Below are positions 1 through 8,281 of a stretch of 64,000 nucleotides of DNA, piece by piece. A program made the position numbers and the translations under genes. Under the pieces are notes generated by a model, which had not been told where the DNA came from, made no database searches, and saw nothing but the letters and a program-made list of their open reading frames with translations. The DNA is from Acidobacteriota bacterium. GTDB taxonomy: Bacteria > Acidobacteriota > Terriglobia > Terriglobales > Acidobacteriaceae. The stretch spans positions 1 through 64,000 of the forward strand of contig JAJYVF010000025.1 in the NCBI GenBank assembly GCA_021792135.1, given 5' to 3'. How positions within the stretch are numbered: position 1 is the first letter of the stretch; every line of letters starts with the position of its first letter.

Positions 1-275
1 ACAAATCCTCCTCCCCACGACCTCAACACACTATCCGGCCCTCGGCACTGCTCACCAAGCACCGCCAAACACAAACACATCCCGGATCACGCGCCGGAAT
101 CAGTACCTGTGAGAAATGCGGGCTAAGCATTCGAGCTTCAGGAAGTGCGCAGTTTGCTCTCAACAATTCGAGATCATCGAATTGCAGGACGGCTGAGCAG
201 ACGCCCAGCCAGCCTGTCGATCGAAGAACGCAGTACAAGGAGAAGACATGCGAATGAGGCCGGGCGCGGTTCAGC
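1..275. other. Left edge, no gene seen
   Basis: Non-coding stretch downstream of serB. The only open frame here has no family resemblance and no ribosome binding site. No RNA gene or repeat was recognised. Confidence 0.5.
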
Positions 276-1511
276 TCACAGAGGCTCGTGCGGATGAAGG
301 TCACGGTCGCGAACGCCGATGAGGTACAGCAATCCATCCAGTCCCAGTGAGGAGATGGACTGCGGAGCACTCTGGCGCACCAGCGGTTTGGCACGATAGG
401 CGATGCCCATCCCGGCGAGCTTCAGCATGGGAATATCGTTCGCGCCGTCTCCCACGGCCACCACCTGCTCCAGGGAAATGTCCTCGCGGCGCGCAATTTC
501 GCCAAGGAGAGCGGCTTTGCGCTCTCCATTGACAATGGGAGGAAGAACCCGTCCGGTGACGGCCGCGTCAGCGATTTCCAGATCGTTCGCGTAGATGTAA
601 TCGATGCCAAGACTCTGCTGAAGATGCCGCGCAAAAAAGGTGAATCCGCCGGAAAGAATGGCGGTCTTGTACCCGAGCAGACGCAGCGTGCGGATCAGGC
701 GCTCGGCCCCTTCAGCCAGGGGAATCGTATTCAGCAGGGAGTAAACGCGTTCCGCGGAGAGCCCCCGGAGCAGAGCCACACGGCGGCTGAAGCTCTCGTC
801 GAAGTTCAGTTCGCCATGCATGGCCGCTTCGGTGATGCGCGATACCTGATCGCCGACGCCGGCGATTCTTGCCAGCTCATCGATCACTTCGCCCTGAATC
901 AGGGTGGAATCCATATCGAACGCGAACAGGCGTCGATTACGGCGGAAGATGCTCTCGCGCTGGAAGGCGATGTCGATCGAAAGCTCCTGCGCAGCGGCGA
1001 GGAAGTCAGCGCGCATCGTGGGTTCGCGCCATGCGGCGCCGCTGACGGCCAGTTCCACGCAGGCATTGGCGGGAGGATCCTGCGGCGAAAGCTGGCCGGA
1101 GAGGCGGTCGATGCGATCCACATTCATTTCGTGGGCCGCGACGATGGCAGTCACGCGGGCGAGGTGCTCGGCTGTAATCGAGCGGCCCAGAACGGTGATG
1201 ATGAAGTGCTGCTGATGCAGGCCGCGCAGCCAGTGCCGCAGCGAGTCGGGGCGGACGGTTGTAAAACGCGCCTGGAGATTCAGCTCATGGGCACGTGCCG
1301 TGAGCGCCGCCTTGAGCGAAGCGAAGCTGCTGTCGGCCGGCCAGTCGATCAGAATCGCCAGGGAAAGCGTCTCATGGACGACCGCCTGCCCAATGTCGAG
1401 AACACCGATGTGATGGCGGGCCAGCGTACTGGTAAGCTCCGCCGTGAGACCGGGATGATTGTGCCCGGAGAAGTGGATGAGGACGGCTTTGCCGAGGTCT
1501 CCAGAGGACAT
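276..1511 (-). CDS. serB: Phosphoserine phosphatase with two ACT domains
   Basis: Catalyses the last step of serine synthesis, O-phosphoserine to serine plus phosphate, in the cytoplasm. Two ACT-type regions are visible (about residues 9-85 and 103-180), followed by a HAD phosphatase domain: motif I DMDST with nucleophile D199 and acid/base D201, motif II in the ILSGGF stretch, and motif III VGDGANDIPM. The length of 411 residues fits the double-ACT bacterial form. The ATG at 1511 is used because the first ACT strand begins just after it; the ribosome binding site is weak. It stands alone, with no other serine pathway gene nearby. The ACT domains suggest amino-acid sensing, which is inferred from the family. 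Confidence 0.95.
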   Translation of the reverse strand: MSSGDLGKAVLIHFSGHNHPGLTAELTSTLARHHIGVLDIGQAVVHETLSLAILIDWPADSSFASLKAALTARAHELNLQARFTTVRPDSLRHWLRGLHQQHFIITVLGRSITAEHLARVTAIVAAHEMNVDRIDRLSGQLSPQDPPANACVELAVSGAAWREPTMRADFLAAAQELSIDIAFQRESIFRRNRRLFAFDMDSTLIQGEVIDELARIAGVGDQVSRITEAAMHGELNFDESFSRRVALLRGLSAERVYSLLNTIPLAEGAERLIRTLRLLGYKTAILSGGFTFFARHLQQSLGIDYIYANDLEIADAAVTGRVLPPIVNGERKAALLGEIARREDISLEQVVAVGDGANDIPMLKLAGMGIAYRAKPLVRQSAPQSISSLGLDGLLYLIGVRDRDLHPHEPL

Positions 1512-1826
1512 GCTGTTCCGAATATAGTGCAGAGCCTGATCTGATCAACTCGCACAGCTGCAAACCGGCTGCCCGGTGGATTCAGCGAACCGGGGCCCAT
1601 CCAGTTGCCGACCGGCCCCTCGCCAGACGGGCAGAATCACGCGACCACTCCGCGGGATCAACGGGCGCGCGCCTCCGGAAAACCCTTATGATCTCTGACA
1701 GACCGGAATGATGTTTGGGGGCTCGACTGAAACGTCGTACAGGCGCGCCGCGTCAGTCGCCCGCGAGTGTTTCCTGCAGATTCCCGCGGCTCCTCAACAT
1801 CGAACCGAAGCAAAGGAGAATTTCTG

Positions 1827-2792
1827 ATGCAGATGAGGCAACTGGGCCGCTCCGGCCCGCAGGTCCCGGCGATGGTGCTCGGCGGCAACGTGTATGGATG
1901 GACGCTCGGCGAGGCCGATTCCCTGCTCCAGCTGGACCGCGCCTTCGAGGCCGGGCTGACCTTCATCGACACCGCGGACGTGTACTCGCGCTGGGTTCCG
2001 GGCCACAAGGGCGGAGAGTCGGAAACCATCCTGGGCAAATGGTTCCAGCGCGGCGGCCGACGCAAAGACGTCATCCTGGCCACCAAGGTGGGAATCGATA
2101 TGGGCGACGGCAAACAGGGGCTGAGCGCGAAGTATATCCGCCTGGCTGTCGAAGATTCGCTGCGCCGCCTGCAGACCGACTACATCGATCTTTACCAAAC
2201 GCATCAGGACGATCCGGCCACGCCGCTGGAGGAGACGCTGGGTGTGCTGGACGAACTGGCGAAAGCCGGCAAAGTGCGATACATTGGCGCATCGAACTAC
2301 TCGGGTGCGCGGCTGGCGGAGGCCATGGAAGTCAGCGCGCGGAATGGCCTGACGGCTTTCGTTTCGCTGCAGCCTCACTACAACCTGATGGAGCGGACGG
2401 AGTTCGAAAGCGATCTTCTTCCGGTTGTGCAGAAGTATGGCCTTGGAGTGATTCCCTATTTCTCGCTGGCTTCGGGCTTTCTGACCGGCAAGTATCGGCC
2501 GGGCGGCGACACTGCCAGCAGCGCGCGCGGGCCGCTGGTGCAGAAGTATCTGAACGAACGCGGATTTGCCGTGGTGGACGCACTGGAGGAAGTTGCCAGG
2601 GCGCACGGTGCGACACCAGCGCGGGTGGCGCTGGCCTGGCTGCTGCACAAGCCCGGGATCACCGCTCCCATCGCCAGCGCAACCAACCATCGGCAGATGG
2701 AAGACCTGATCGCGGCGGCCGATCTGAAACTGAATCCCTGGGACATGGAGCATCTGGACGAGACCAGTGCGCCGGTGAACGAGACTGCGTAA
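1827..2792 (+). CDS. Aldo/keto reductase
   Basis: NAD(P)H-dependent oxidoreductase of the aldo/keto reductase superfamily, about 321 residues and expected to be cytosolic. The catalytic tetrad is recognisable: Asp and Tyr in DTADVYS, Lys in LATKVG and His in LYQTHQDD. The C-terminal cofactor region (PIASATNHRQMEDL) is also present. An upstream in-frame start exists, but the ATG at 1827 has an AAAGGAG ribosome binding site 8 bases away and begins directly at the first strand (MRQLGRSG). The substrate cannot be read from the sequence. It is a single gene facing right between two leftward units. Confidence 0.92.
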   Translation: MQMRQLGRSGPQVPAMVLGGNVYGWTLGEADSLLQLDRAFEAGLTFIDTADVYSRWVPGHKGGESETILGKWFQRGGRRKDVILATKVGIDMGDGKQGLSAKYIRLAVEDSLRRLQTDYIDLYQTHQDDPATPLEETLGVLDELAKAGKVRYIGASNYSGARLAEAMEVSARNGLTAFVSLQPHYNLMERTEFESDLLPVVQKYGLGVIPYFSLASGFLTGKYRPGGDTASSARGPLVQKYLNERGFAVVDALEEVARAHGATPARVALAWLLHKPGITAPIASATNHRQMEDLIAAADLKLNPWDMEHLDETSAPVNETA

Positions 2793-2822
2793 TGCGGATC
2801 CAGTCAAGGCCGGAGAATCGAG

Positions 2823-2854
2823 CAGGCCTGCGCGTCAGTCTGTGCGCGGGCCTG
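2823..2854. terminator. Hairpin between convergent genes
   Basis: An 11-bp inverted repeat with one T-G wobble (CAGGCCTGCGC and GCGCGGGCCTG) around a 10-base loop. It lies in the 100-base gap between the 3' ends of the aldo/keto reductase and the lactonase-like gene. There is no strong T-run, so its role as a terminator is inferred from position and pairing. Confidence 0.45.
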
Positions 2855-2893
2855 TTCGCATATTCAGGAAAGCTGACGGCGCTGCGCTTCCGA

Positions 2894-4093
2894 TCAGGCT
2901 CGCGTAACAGCGGCCAGGCTGACTGCACCACGAACGGCCGCGCTCAGGCCGGTCGTGAGGAGTGGGGTTCTGCTTGTGTGATCCAGGTTTACGGTGATCA
3001 GCCCGCGCTCCGAGGCGAGGTACAATGCGGCCGGACCGGCATGGATGGCTCTGATATCAGCTGCGGGAAGCGCGGCCTCTGCTATGCGGCGGAGAGTGCC
3101 GGCGGCGGGATCGAGCTGCCACACATGCAGATGGCTAAGACAAGATCTCTCGGTGAGCACGGTATACAGGATTTCCTGCTGCGGGCACCATGTAATCGCG
3201 GCAGGTGTCGATGGAAGAGGAATCTCTCCGGATTGTTCCAGATGCGCAGGAGGAACGAGGCGAAAGATCGTCAACGCCGGTCGAAGGCGCTGGGCTGCAA
3301 CCAGCAAGCCACCTTCGCGGTGCAGAGCGAGCGCGCAGGGACCGCTTCCAGGCCGACAAGCGATGCGATTCACAATCGTGAACTTCCGCGGCGCATTGGG
3401 GTCCGGACTGAGAAGGTCCAGCCGGTCTGCGCCGAAATCAGCAGCAATGCCCATGAGGTGTTGCCGGACAAATACCACAGAGGCGGGGTGCGCACTCCCC
3501 TGATCCGGGAAGTGCGCACCGCGGCCAACCTGCTTCAGGATCGCGGAGGGCGCTCCGGGCACGCCTGATTCATCCAGCGGGAGAATGTTGTAGGCACCGC
3601 CTCCGAAGGCGGCGACGAGAAGACTGCGGCCGTCCGGAGAAACTGCCAGAGACCTGGGGTACGTGGCGGAGAGCGACAAGGGTTGGCACGCGACGCGCTC
3701 CAGTTGGCCGGTGCGCTGATCCACAAGGACGGCTTCCACGGTACCGCGAGGCTCATGCCTGTAGCGGTTCACACTGTTGGCCGCGTAGATGATGGGTCGA
3801 GCCGGGTGAGAAGCGAGGGCGAGAGGCTGCTCAGACGGGATCGAGCCGAGAGGCTCGCATCGTCCTCCCTGGACGGCCAGCGTATGGATTGCGCCCGAAC
3901 CTCCGCCAGTTAACGCACCAACACAAAGGAGAGTTGGCCGAGCTTCGGCACCGGAGGGCACCAGGCCATGCGGCTGCGGAACCAGACGAACCGCACCCGC
4001 AGAGCCGAGCATGGCAAGGAAGGTACGCCGGGTCGGGGGCGCGCCGAAGCCTCGCACTGCGCCCGATGTCCGTAGGCGATCCCGCAGCCTCAT
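2894..4093 (-). CDS. Tat-exported beta-propeller protein, 6-phosphogluconolactonase (YbhE) type
   Basis: About 399 residues. The N-terminus carries a twin-arginine type signal (TRRTFLAMLGSAGAV), so export of a folded protein is likely. The rest reads as repeated propeller blades with lactonase-family signatures (LAVSPDGRSLLVA, HPARPIIYAAN, GPCALALHREG). The family hydrolyses lactones or simply forms a seven-bladed scaffold; true pentose-phosphate lactonases are cytosolic, so an exported copy probably has another role. The frame is open upstream to 4279, but the ATG at 4093 has a GGGGA ribosome binding site and puts the Tat motif near the start. It follows the FAD oxidase by 50 bases and may be co-transcribed with it. 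Confidence 0.75.
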   Translation of the reverse strand: MRLRDRLRTSGAVRGFGAPPTRRTFLAMLGSAGAVRLVPQPHGLVPSGAEARPTLLCVGALTGGGSGAIHTLAVQGGRCEPLGSIPSEQPLALASHPARPIIYAANSVNRYRHEPRGTVEAVLVDQRTGQLERVACQPLSLSATYPRSLAVSPDGRSLLVAAFGGGAYNILPLDESGVPGAPSAILKQVGRGAHFPDQGSAHPASVVFVRQHLMGIAADFGADRLDLLSPDPNAPRKFTIVNRIACRPGSGPCALALHREGGLLVAAQRLRPALTIFRLVPPAHLEQSGEIPLPSTPAAITWCPQQEILYTVLTERSCLSHLHVWQLDPAAGTLRRIAEAALPAADIRAIHAGPAALYLASERGLITVNLDHTSRTPLLTTGLSAAVRGAVSLAAVTRA

Positions 4094-4143
4094 AGTGATC
4101 CCCGTTGAGGCTGATAACTCAGTCGCGCGGACTGTTCCATGGG

Positions 4144-5658
4144 TTATTCCTGCACACTCATGCTGGAATGAAAAATGTTGTTCGGGTCGTAGCGCCGCTT
4201 CACCTGCTGCAGGAAAGGGTACAGGCCGTCGCGTCCGTAATACAACTCGGGCCAGTAGCTGTATCGGAGCATGTCGCAATCAGCATAATTCATATAGCAG
4301 CCTTCGTAGCGGTCTCCCCAGGGTGTGCCCTGATGATGGGCGTCGACATGGCTGCCGGTGTACACGGCTGTGTAGATCTCATCCATCGCGCGAAGATGCT
4401 CGCTGTCTTCATCGGCGTTGCGCCAGTAACACTGCCACTGAAGCTTCATGATGGAGGAACGCTGGGCAACCGCTGTATCGCGGACCAGCCCCGGGCGATT
4501 CACGGCACCGCCATAACTATCGATCGAGATGACGGAGCCACGCCCCTCATTGGCCGGCGATGTATAGAGCTTATAGATTGTGGAGGCTTCCGCAGGAGTA
4601 AATGTCTTCTTCATGTAAGCCGATTTGTATTTCGCCCTGGTCGGACCGCCTCCGCCTCCATCGCCCACGGTGGCGTCCAGCCAGGGCCGTTTGATGATTC
4701 CCCTGGGGGAGCCACCCTGGGTGCGAAGATTGAGCCGGTGCGGTCCCAGGGGCGCTGTCGCGGGAAGCGTCGTCATGGGCTGAAAAACGTCAAACCGGCT
4801 GAGAAATTCGTTAAAGACACTGACGTCATTGACGGTTCCATCCGGCTGGCAGAACTGGCTGTGAATCCCGAAGTGGCCGGTCACCTTTGGAGTTACCTCC
4901 AGCAGGGAGAACAGGCCCCAGGTATCCGGATCCTTACCCCGGCCCTCCCAGTAATCGCCGAACTTCATCAGAATGCGGGTGAACTGCTCCTCGGTCATAT
5001 CCTTCCACGGGAAGAAGAGGCTGGCGTTCACCACCTCCCGGGGAGCCACCGGCAATTTCTCGAAGCGGAAACTGGTGATGATTCCGAAATTTCCGCCTCC
5101 CGCGCCACGGCACGCACGGAAAAGATCGGGATCCTGGTCCTTATCCACTCGCCTCGCGACAACGGTACCGTCTGCGTCGACTGTGAGGATATCGACCCCG
5201 GTGATCCAGTCCGCAGTTAGACCGTAGAGCCGGGACAGTAGCCCATAGCCTCCGCCCGATATATGGCCGCCAGCCCCCACCATGAAGCAACTGCCCGCCG
5301 GGAGCGTGAGATTCCAGCGCTTGTAAAGAGACAGATAGACGTCGCCCAGCACGGCTCCGGGAGCGACACAGTAAGAGCCGGTTTCGCCATCGCGAGTAAC
5401 AGTCTTGTACAGGGAGAGATCAATAATTGCGCCCTGGGGATTGGAACTGACGAAGCCTTCATAGCAGTGGCCGCCGGAGCGAACCGTAGGGCGCATGCCC
5501 GCCGCAATGACGCGCCGGAGCGCATCCGCAGTTTCGTCAGCCGAGGCACAGAGAAGAATCCGGTCAGCCGCCTCCTGATCGGATGCAGGAAATCGCAGAT
5601 TATGGCCCGATTTCAGCGTATCGAAGCGAGGGTCGCCACGATTTACAGCGACAGTCAT
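4144..5658 (-). CDS. FAD-linked oxidase, berberine bridge enzyme type with bicovalent flavin motif
   Basis: 504 residues: FAD-binding type 4 domain at the N-terminus and a berberine-bridge C-terminal element (RRYDPNNIF). Both residues that hold FAD covalently in oligosaccharide and berberine-bridge oxidases are seen: His64 in RSGGHCYEG and Cys124 in LPAGSCFMVG, exactly 60 residues apart as in glucooligosaccharide oxidase (from memory). The enzyme should oxidise a bulky alcohol, sugar or alkaloid-like substrate with oxygen as acceptor. No signal peptide is visible. It lies upstream of the lactonase-like gene; oxidising a sugar to a lactone and then opening it would be a coherent pair, but that is inference. 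Confidence 0.88.
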   Translation of the reverse strand: MTVAVNRGDPRFDTLKSGHNLRFPASDQEAADRILLCASADETADALRRVIAAGMRPTVRSGGHCYEGFVSSNPQGAIIDLSLYKTVTRDGETGSYCVAPGAVLGDVYLSLYKRWNLTLPAGSCFMVGAGGHISGGGYGLLSRLYGLTADWITGVDILTVDADGTVVARRVDKDQDPDLFRACRGAGGGNFGIITSFRFEKLPVAPREVVNASLFFPWKDMTEEQFTRILMKFGDYWEGRGKDPDTWGLFSLLEVTPKVTGHFGIHSQFCQPDGTVNDVSVFNEFLSRFDVFQPMTTLPATAPLGPHRLNLRTQGGSPRGIIKRPWLDATVGDGGGGGPTRAKYKSAYMKKTFTPAEASTIYKLYTSPANEGRGSVISIDSYGGAVNRPGLVRDTAVAQRSSIMKLQWQCYWRNADEDSEHLRAMDEIYTAVYTGSHVDAHHQGTPWGDRYEGCYMNYADCDMLRYSYWPELYYGRDGLYPFLQQVKRRYDPNNIFHSSMSVQE

Positions 5659-5780
5659 GATCCCCTCCGGGTAAGCCTCTGCAGGTATTCCTGTATCTAA
5701 ATTCTTAACTATAGCTGTGCCCCTGTCCTCGGACTCGGCGCCACGGACCAGGCCTCGATCGGATGAGAAGCTCTCTTCCG

Positions 5781-7031
5781 CTAGCCGGCGTTCAGCCCGT
5801 CGACCAATGCGTTGCGATAAGCACGGATCGCGGGAATAAAGCCGAGCAGCGCGCCTGCACCTACGACGCAGGCCATGTAATAACCCACTCGCGAGGAGAG
5901 TCCGACCATTGCCAGTGGGATGCCATAGTTGTTCTCCACCGGAATCCGGATCGCGAAGAGAATAACGTAAACGGCTGCCAGCCCGCAGGCCGCGCCCACT
6001 GCGCTGATCAGGGACGATTCCAGAATAAACAGGGTGAAGACCTGGCGGGCGTTCAGGCCGATGGTACGCAGAATCGCAATCTCCCGCCGGCGCTCATTGA
6101 GCGATGTATAGAGCGCCGTGAGCATGACGAGGAGACCCACAACCAGAACAGCGCCGCTTACCAGCGACAATGCGATGTCGGCAGCGCTCAGCACATTCCA
6201 CAGATCCTCTAGCGTCATGGCCGGGATGATGGCAGTCAGCGGCTCTGGCTTATAAGTATTAATTTCCCGTTGAAGAAACAGTGTACCGATCCGTGAACGG
6301 GTGCGCAGAAGAAAAGCGCTGATGGTCCTGATCTGCAGGTCGGACTTCTGAATCTGCGATTCCGGGATGGCCTGGAGCGGGGGAGCACCATTTTGCCATC
6401 CCAGATGCATCGCTTCATCGCCCCAGAGGGTGATGTAAATGGCCCGGTCGACCGGCGTCGCCGTGCGGGCCAGGATGCCGACAACGGTGTAAGGGTCGGC
6501 GGTGTGCTTCAGAAAACTGCCCTCAAGCCCGTGGCTGAGGACGATCTTCTGCCCGAGGTGATAGTGCAGCTGCTGAGCGACCGCGCTGCCCAGCACCGCA
6601 TCGAAAATGCCTTCCGCCCGCGTGCCCTGGTCCAACTGAATGCCGTGATCTCCGCGATAGCGATAGTGCTCGTAGAAGCTATCGTCCGTGGCGACTACGC
6701 GGAAGCCGCGGTGGCTGTCACCCATCGAAAGAGGGATGGTCCAGAGCACGGCCGGGTGGTGGGCGAAATGCTGGTAGGAGCCCCAGGAGATCTCGTTGTT
6801 GGCCGTGCCGATGTGAAAGACAGCATACAACAGCAGCGGCAGCGAGCCGCCCCTGGCCCCCACCACAAGATCGGTCTGGCTCAGCGTGCCTTCGAATCCA
6901 ACCTGCGTTCCGCGTCGGATGCGGTCCACGCCTACGAGCAGCATCACGCTCAGAGCAATGGAGAAGATGGTAAGGCCGCTGGTGAATTTGCGGCTCCACA
7001 GAGACTGGAATGCCAGGCGGAGAATGGTCAT
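5781..7031 (-). CDS. ABC transporter permease, MacB/FtsX type
   Basis: About 416 residues with one N-terminal membrane segment (about 20-36), a large periplasmic domain, and three membrane segments in the last 150 residues, the layout of FtsX/MacB/LolC permeases. The start is taken as the ATG at 7031, which overlaps the ATPase stop in an ATGA; a GTG two codons upstream is also open. It forms a unit with the ATPase and the DUF3299 protein. Such type VII ABC systems usually drive movement of periplasmic cargo or lipoproteins rather than transmembrane import. Confidence 0.9.
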   Translation of the reverse strand: MTILRLAFQSLWSRKFTSGLTIFSIALSVMLLVGVDRIRRGTQVGFEGTLSQTDLVVGARGGSLPLLLYAVFHIGTANNEISWGSYQHFAHHPAVLWTIPLSMGDSHRGFRVVATDDSFYEHYRYRGDHGIQLDQGTRAEGIFDAVLGSAVAQQLHYHLGQKIVLSHGLEGSFLKHTADPYTVVGILARTATPVDRAIYITLWGDEAMHLGWQNGAPPLQAIPESQIQKSDLQIRTISAFLLRTRSRIGTLFLQREINTYKPEPLTAIIPAMTLEDLWNVLSAADIALSLVSGAVLVVGLLVMLTALYTSLNERRREIAILRTIGLNARQVFTLFILESSLISAVGAACGLAAVYVILFAIRIPVENNYGIPLAMVGLSSRVGYYMACVVGAGALLGFIPAIRAYRNALVDGLNAG

Positions 7032-7720
7032 GCGCACACCTGACTGATCTCGCTGAGCGCGAGCTGTTCATCGAACTCCCTCATGAGGGACCGATCGTGG
7101 CTGACGAACACGAGGGTCGCCCGGGCTTCATCGCAGACTTCGAAAAGCAGGTCAAGGAATGCCCGTTGCCGGTCGCTATCGAGCGAAGAGGTGGGCTCGT
7201 CCGCAATGACAAGGCTGGGCCTGCCAATCACGGCACGGGCGATCGCCACACGTTGCTGCTGACCGGTGCTGAGTTCCTTCACACTGCGGTCAAGATGCTT
7301 CTCCAGCGCCAGACGGCGAACCAGCCTTTCCGCCTCCTCGGCCACGGTTGAAGCAAGAATGTGCTTTCGCCTGCGCTCATGCACCTGACAGGGCAATTCC
7401 ACGTTCTGCCGCACCGTGAGATAAGGAATGAGATTGAAGCTCTGGAAGATATAGCCGATCTCCGAACCCCGGTGCCGGTCGCGCGCCGACATCGACATCT
7501 TTGTCAGTTCCCTGCCGAGCACGGTCACAGTTCCCTGCTGCGGCTGCAGAATCCCGGTCATTATCCCCAGCAGCGTGGTCTTGCCGCAGCCGCTGGGCCC
7601 ATAGAGAAATACGCGCCTTCCCGCGTGTACCACCATTTCATCCACTCGGAGGACAGGCCTTCGCGGATCGTATCCGAATACCACGTTCTGCAGCCGAATT
7701 GCTTCGGGGATGCTCGCCAT
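7028..7720 (-). CDS. ABC transporter ATP-binding protein, LolD/MacB type
   Basis: About 230 residues with Walker A GPSGCGKTT, Q-loop FQSFNLIPYLTV, signature LSTGQQQRVAIARA, Walker B LVIADEPTSSLD and the switch His in VSHD. This is the ATPase partner of the following permease. The frame is open to 7789, but the ATG at 7720 has a GAGGTGA ribosome binding site and starts 10 bases after the DUF3299 stop, so it is preferred. The gene order, DUF3299 then ATPase then permease, suggests one transcript with translational coupling to the permease. Confidence 0.92.
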   Translation of the reverse strand: MASIPEAIRLQNVVFGYDPRRPVLRVDEMVVHAGRRVFLYGPSGCGKTTLLGIMTGILQPQQGTVTVLGRELTKMSMSARDRHRGSEIGYIFQSFNLIPYLTVRQNVELPCQVHERRRKHILASTVAEEAERLVRRLALEKHLDRSVKELSTGQQQRVAIARAVIGRPSLVIADEPTSSLDSDRQRAFLDLLFEVCDEARATLVFVSHDRSLMREFDEQLALSEISQVCA

Positions 7721-7730
7721 TCGCGTCACC

Positions 7731-8210
7731 TCACTGCGGCTGATAGGGGACAACGCTCTCTGCCGATAAGTCGTAGGAGACATCTCCATAGGGGCTTTGG
7801 ACAGTGGAAATCTGGAGGACCCCCGTGACCAATATTGGATCGGTGAAGGTTACCTGCACCTTGACGTTTTTGTTCATCTTGACATAGACAATCTGGTTGG
7901 GAGGCGGCGGCGGAACGTGGATGCAGGCTCCCGCATAGGGAACAAGAAGAAATTCTGTTACCTGGTCCAAATCGTCCTCAAGCGGCACCATGAAGCCCGG
8001 GATGCTTACCCGTTTTCCTGCGAACTGCAGCACCGGCGCCTTTTGCTGGGTCCGGGGAAGGCTGAAATTCAGCGTCTGGAGCGTCTGCCAGTTCAGGGTT
8101 GCAGGAGCTGGCGAGCCGGCAAACGAGGGCGCTGCGCACAGGACGAATCCGCAGCACAGCAGCCACGCAGGCCATCTCACCGCTTTCAGGACTCGTGCGA
8201 ATGTCTGCAT
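7731..8210 (-). CDS. Secreted DUF3299 protein, partner of the ABC unit
   Basis: 159 residues with a signal peptide (hydrophobic WPAWLLCCGFVLCAAPSFA, cleavage after SFA). The conserved DUF3299 core is clear: GFMVPLE, EFLLVPYAGACIHVPPPPPNQIV. The function is unknown. From memory, the same trio, together with a DUF2796 protein absent here, forms the zinc-responsive PA4063-PA4066 operon of Pseudomonas aeruginosa, so a link to metal handling in the periplasm is possible. No Zur-like AT-rich palindrome was noticed upstream (8211-8281). Confidence 0.85.
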   Translation of the reverse strand: MQTFARVLKAVRWPAWLLCCGFVLCAAPSFAGSPAPATLNWQTLQTLNFSLPRTQQKAPVLQFAGKRVSIPGFMVPLEDDLDQVTEFLLVPYAGACIHVPPPPPNQIVYVKMNKNVKVQVTFTDPILVTGVLQISTVQSPYGDVSYDLSAESVVPYQPQ

Positions 8211-8281
8211 ATCAGCCCTCCTGGCCGTGCTCGGCCCATTCGCCCTTATCCTTGCTCAGGACGCGCCTGCAGGCATCTGGA

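Noticed and set aside
1715-3568. Long plus-strand open frame of about 617 codons
   Set aside because: It runs out of frame over the aldo/keto reductase and antisense to the lactonase-like gene; its translation is Arg/Gly-rich with no domain.
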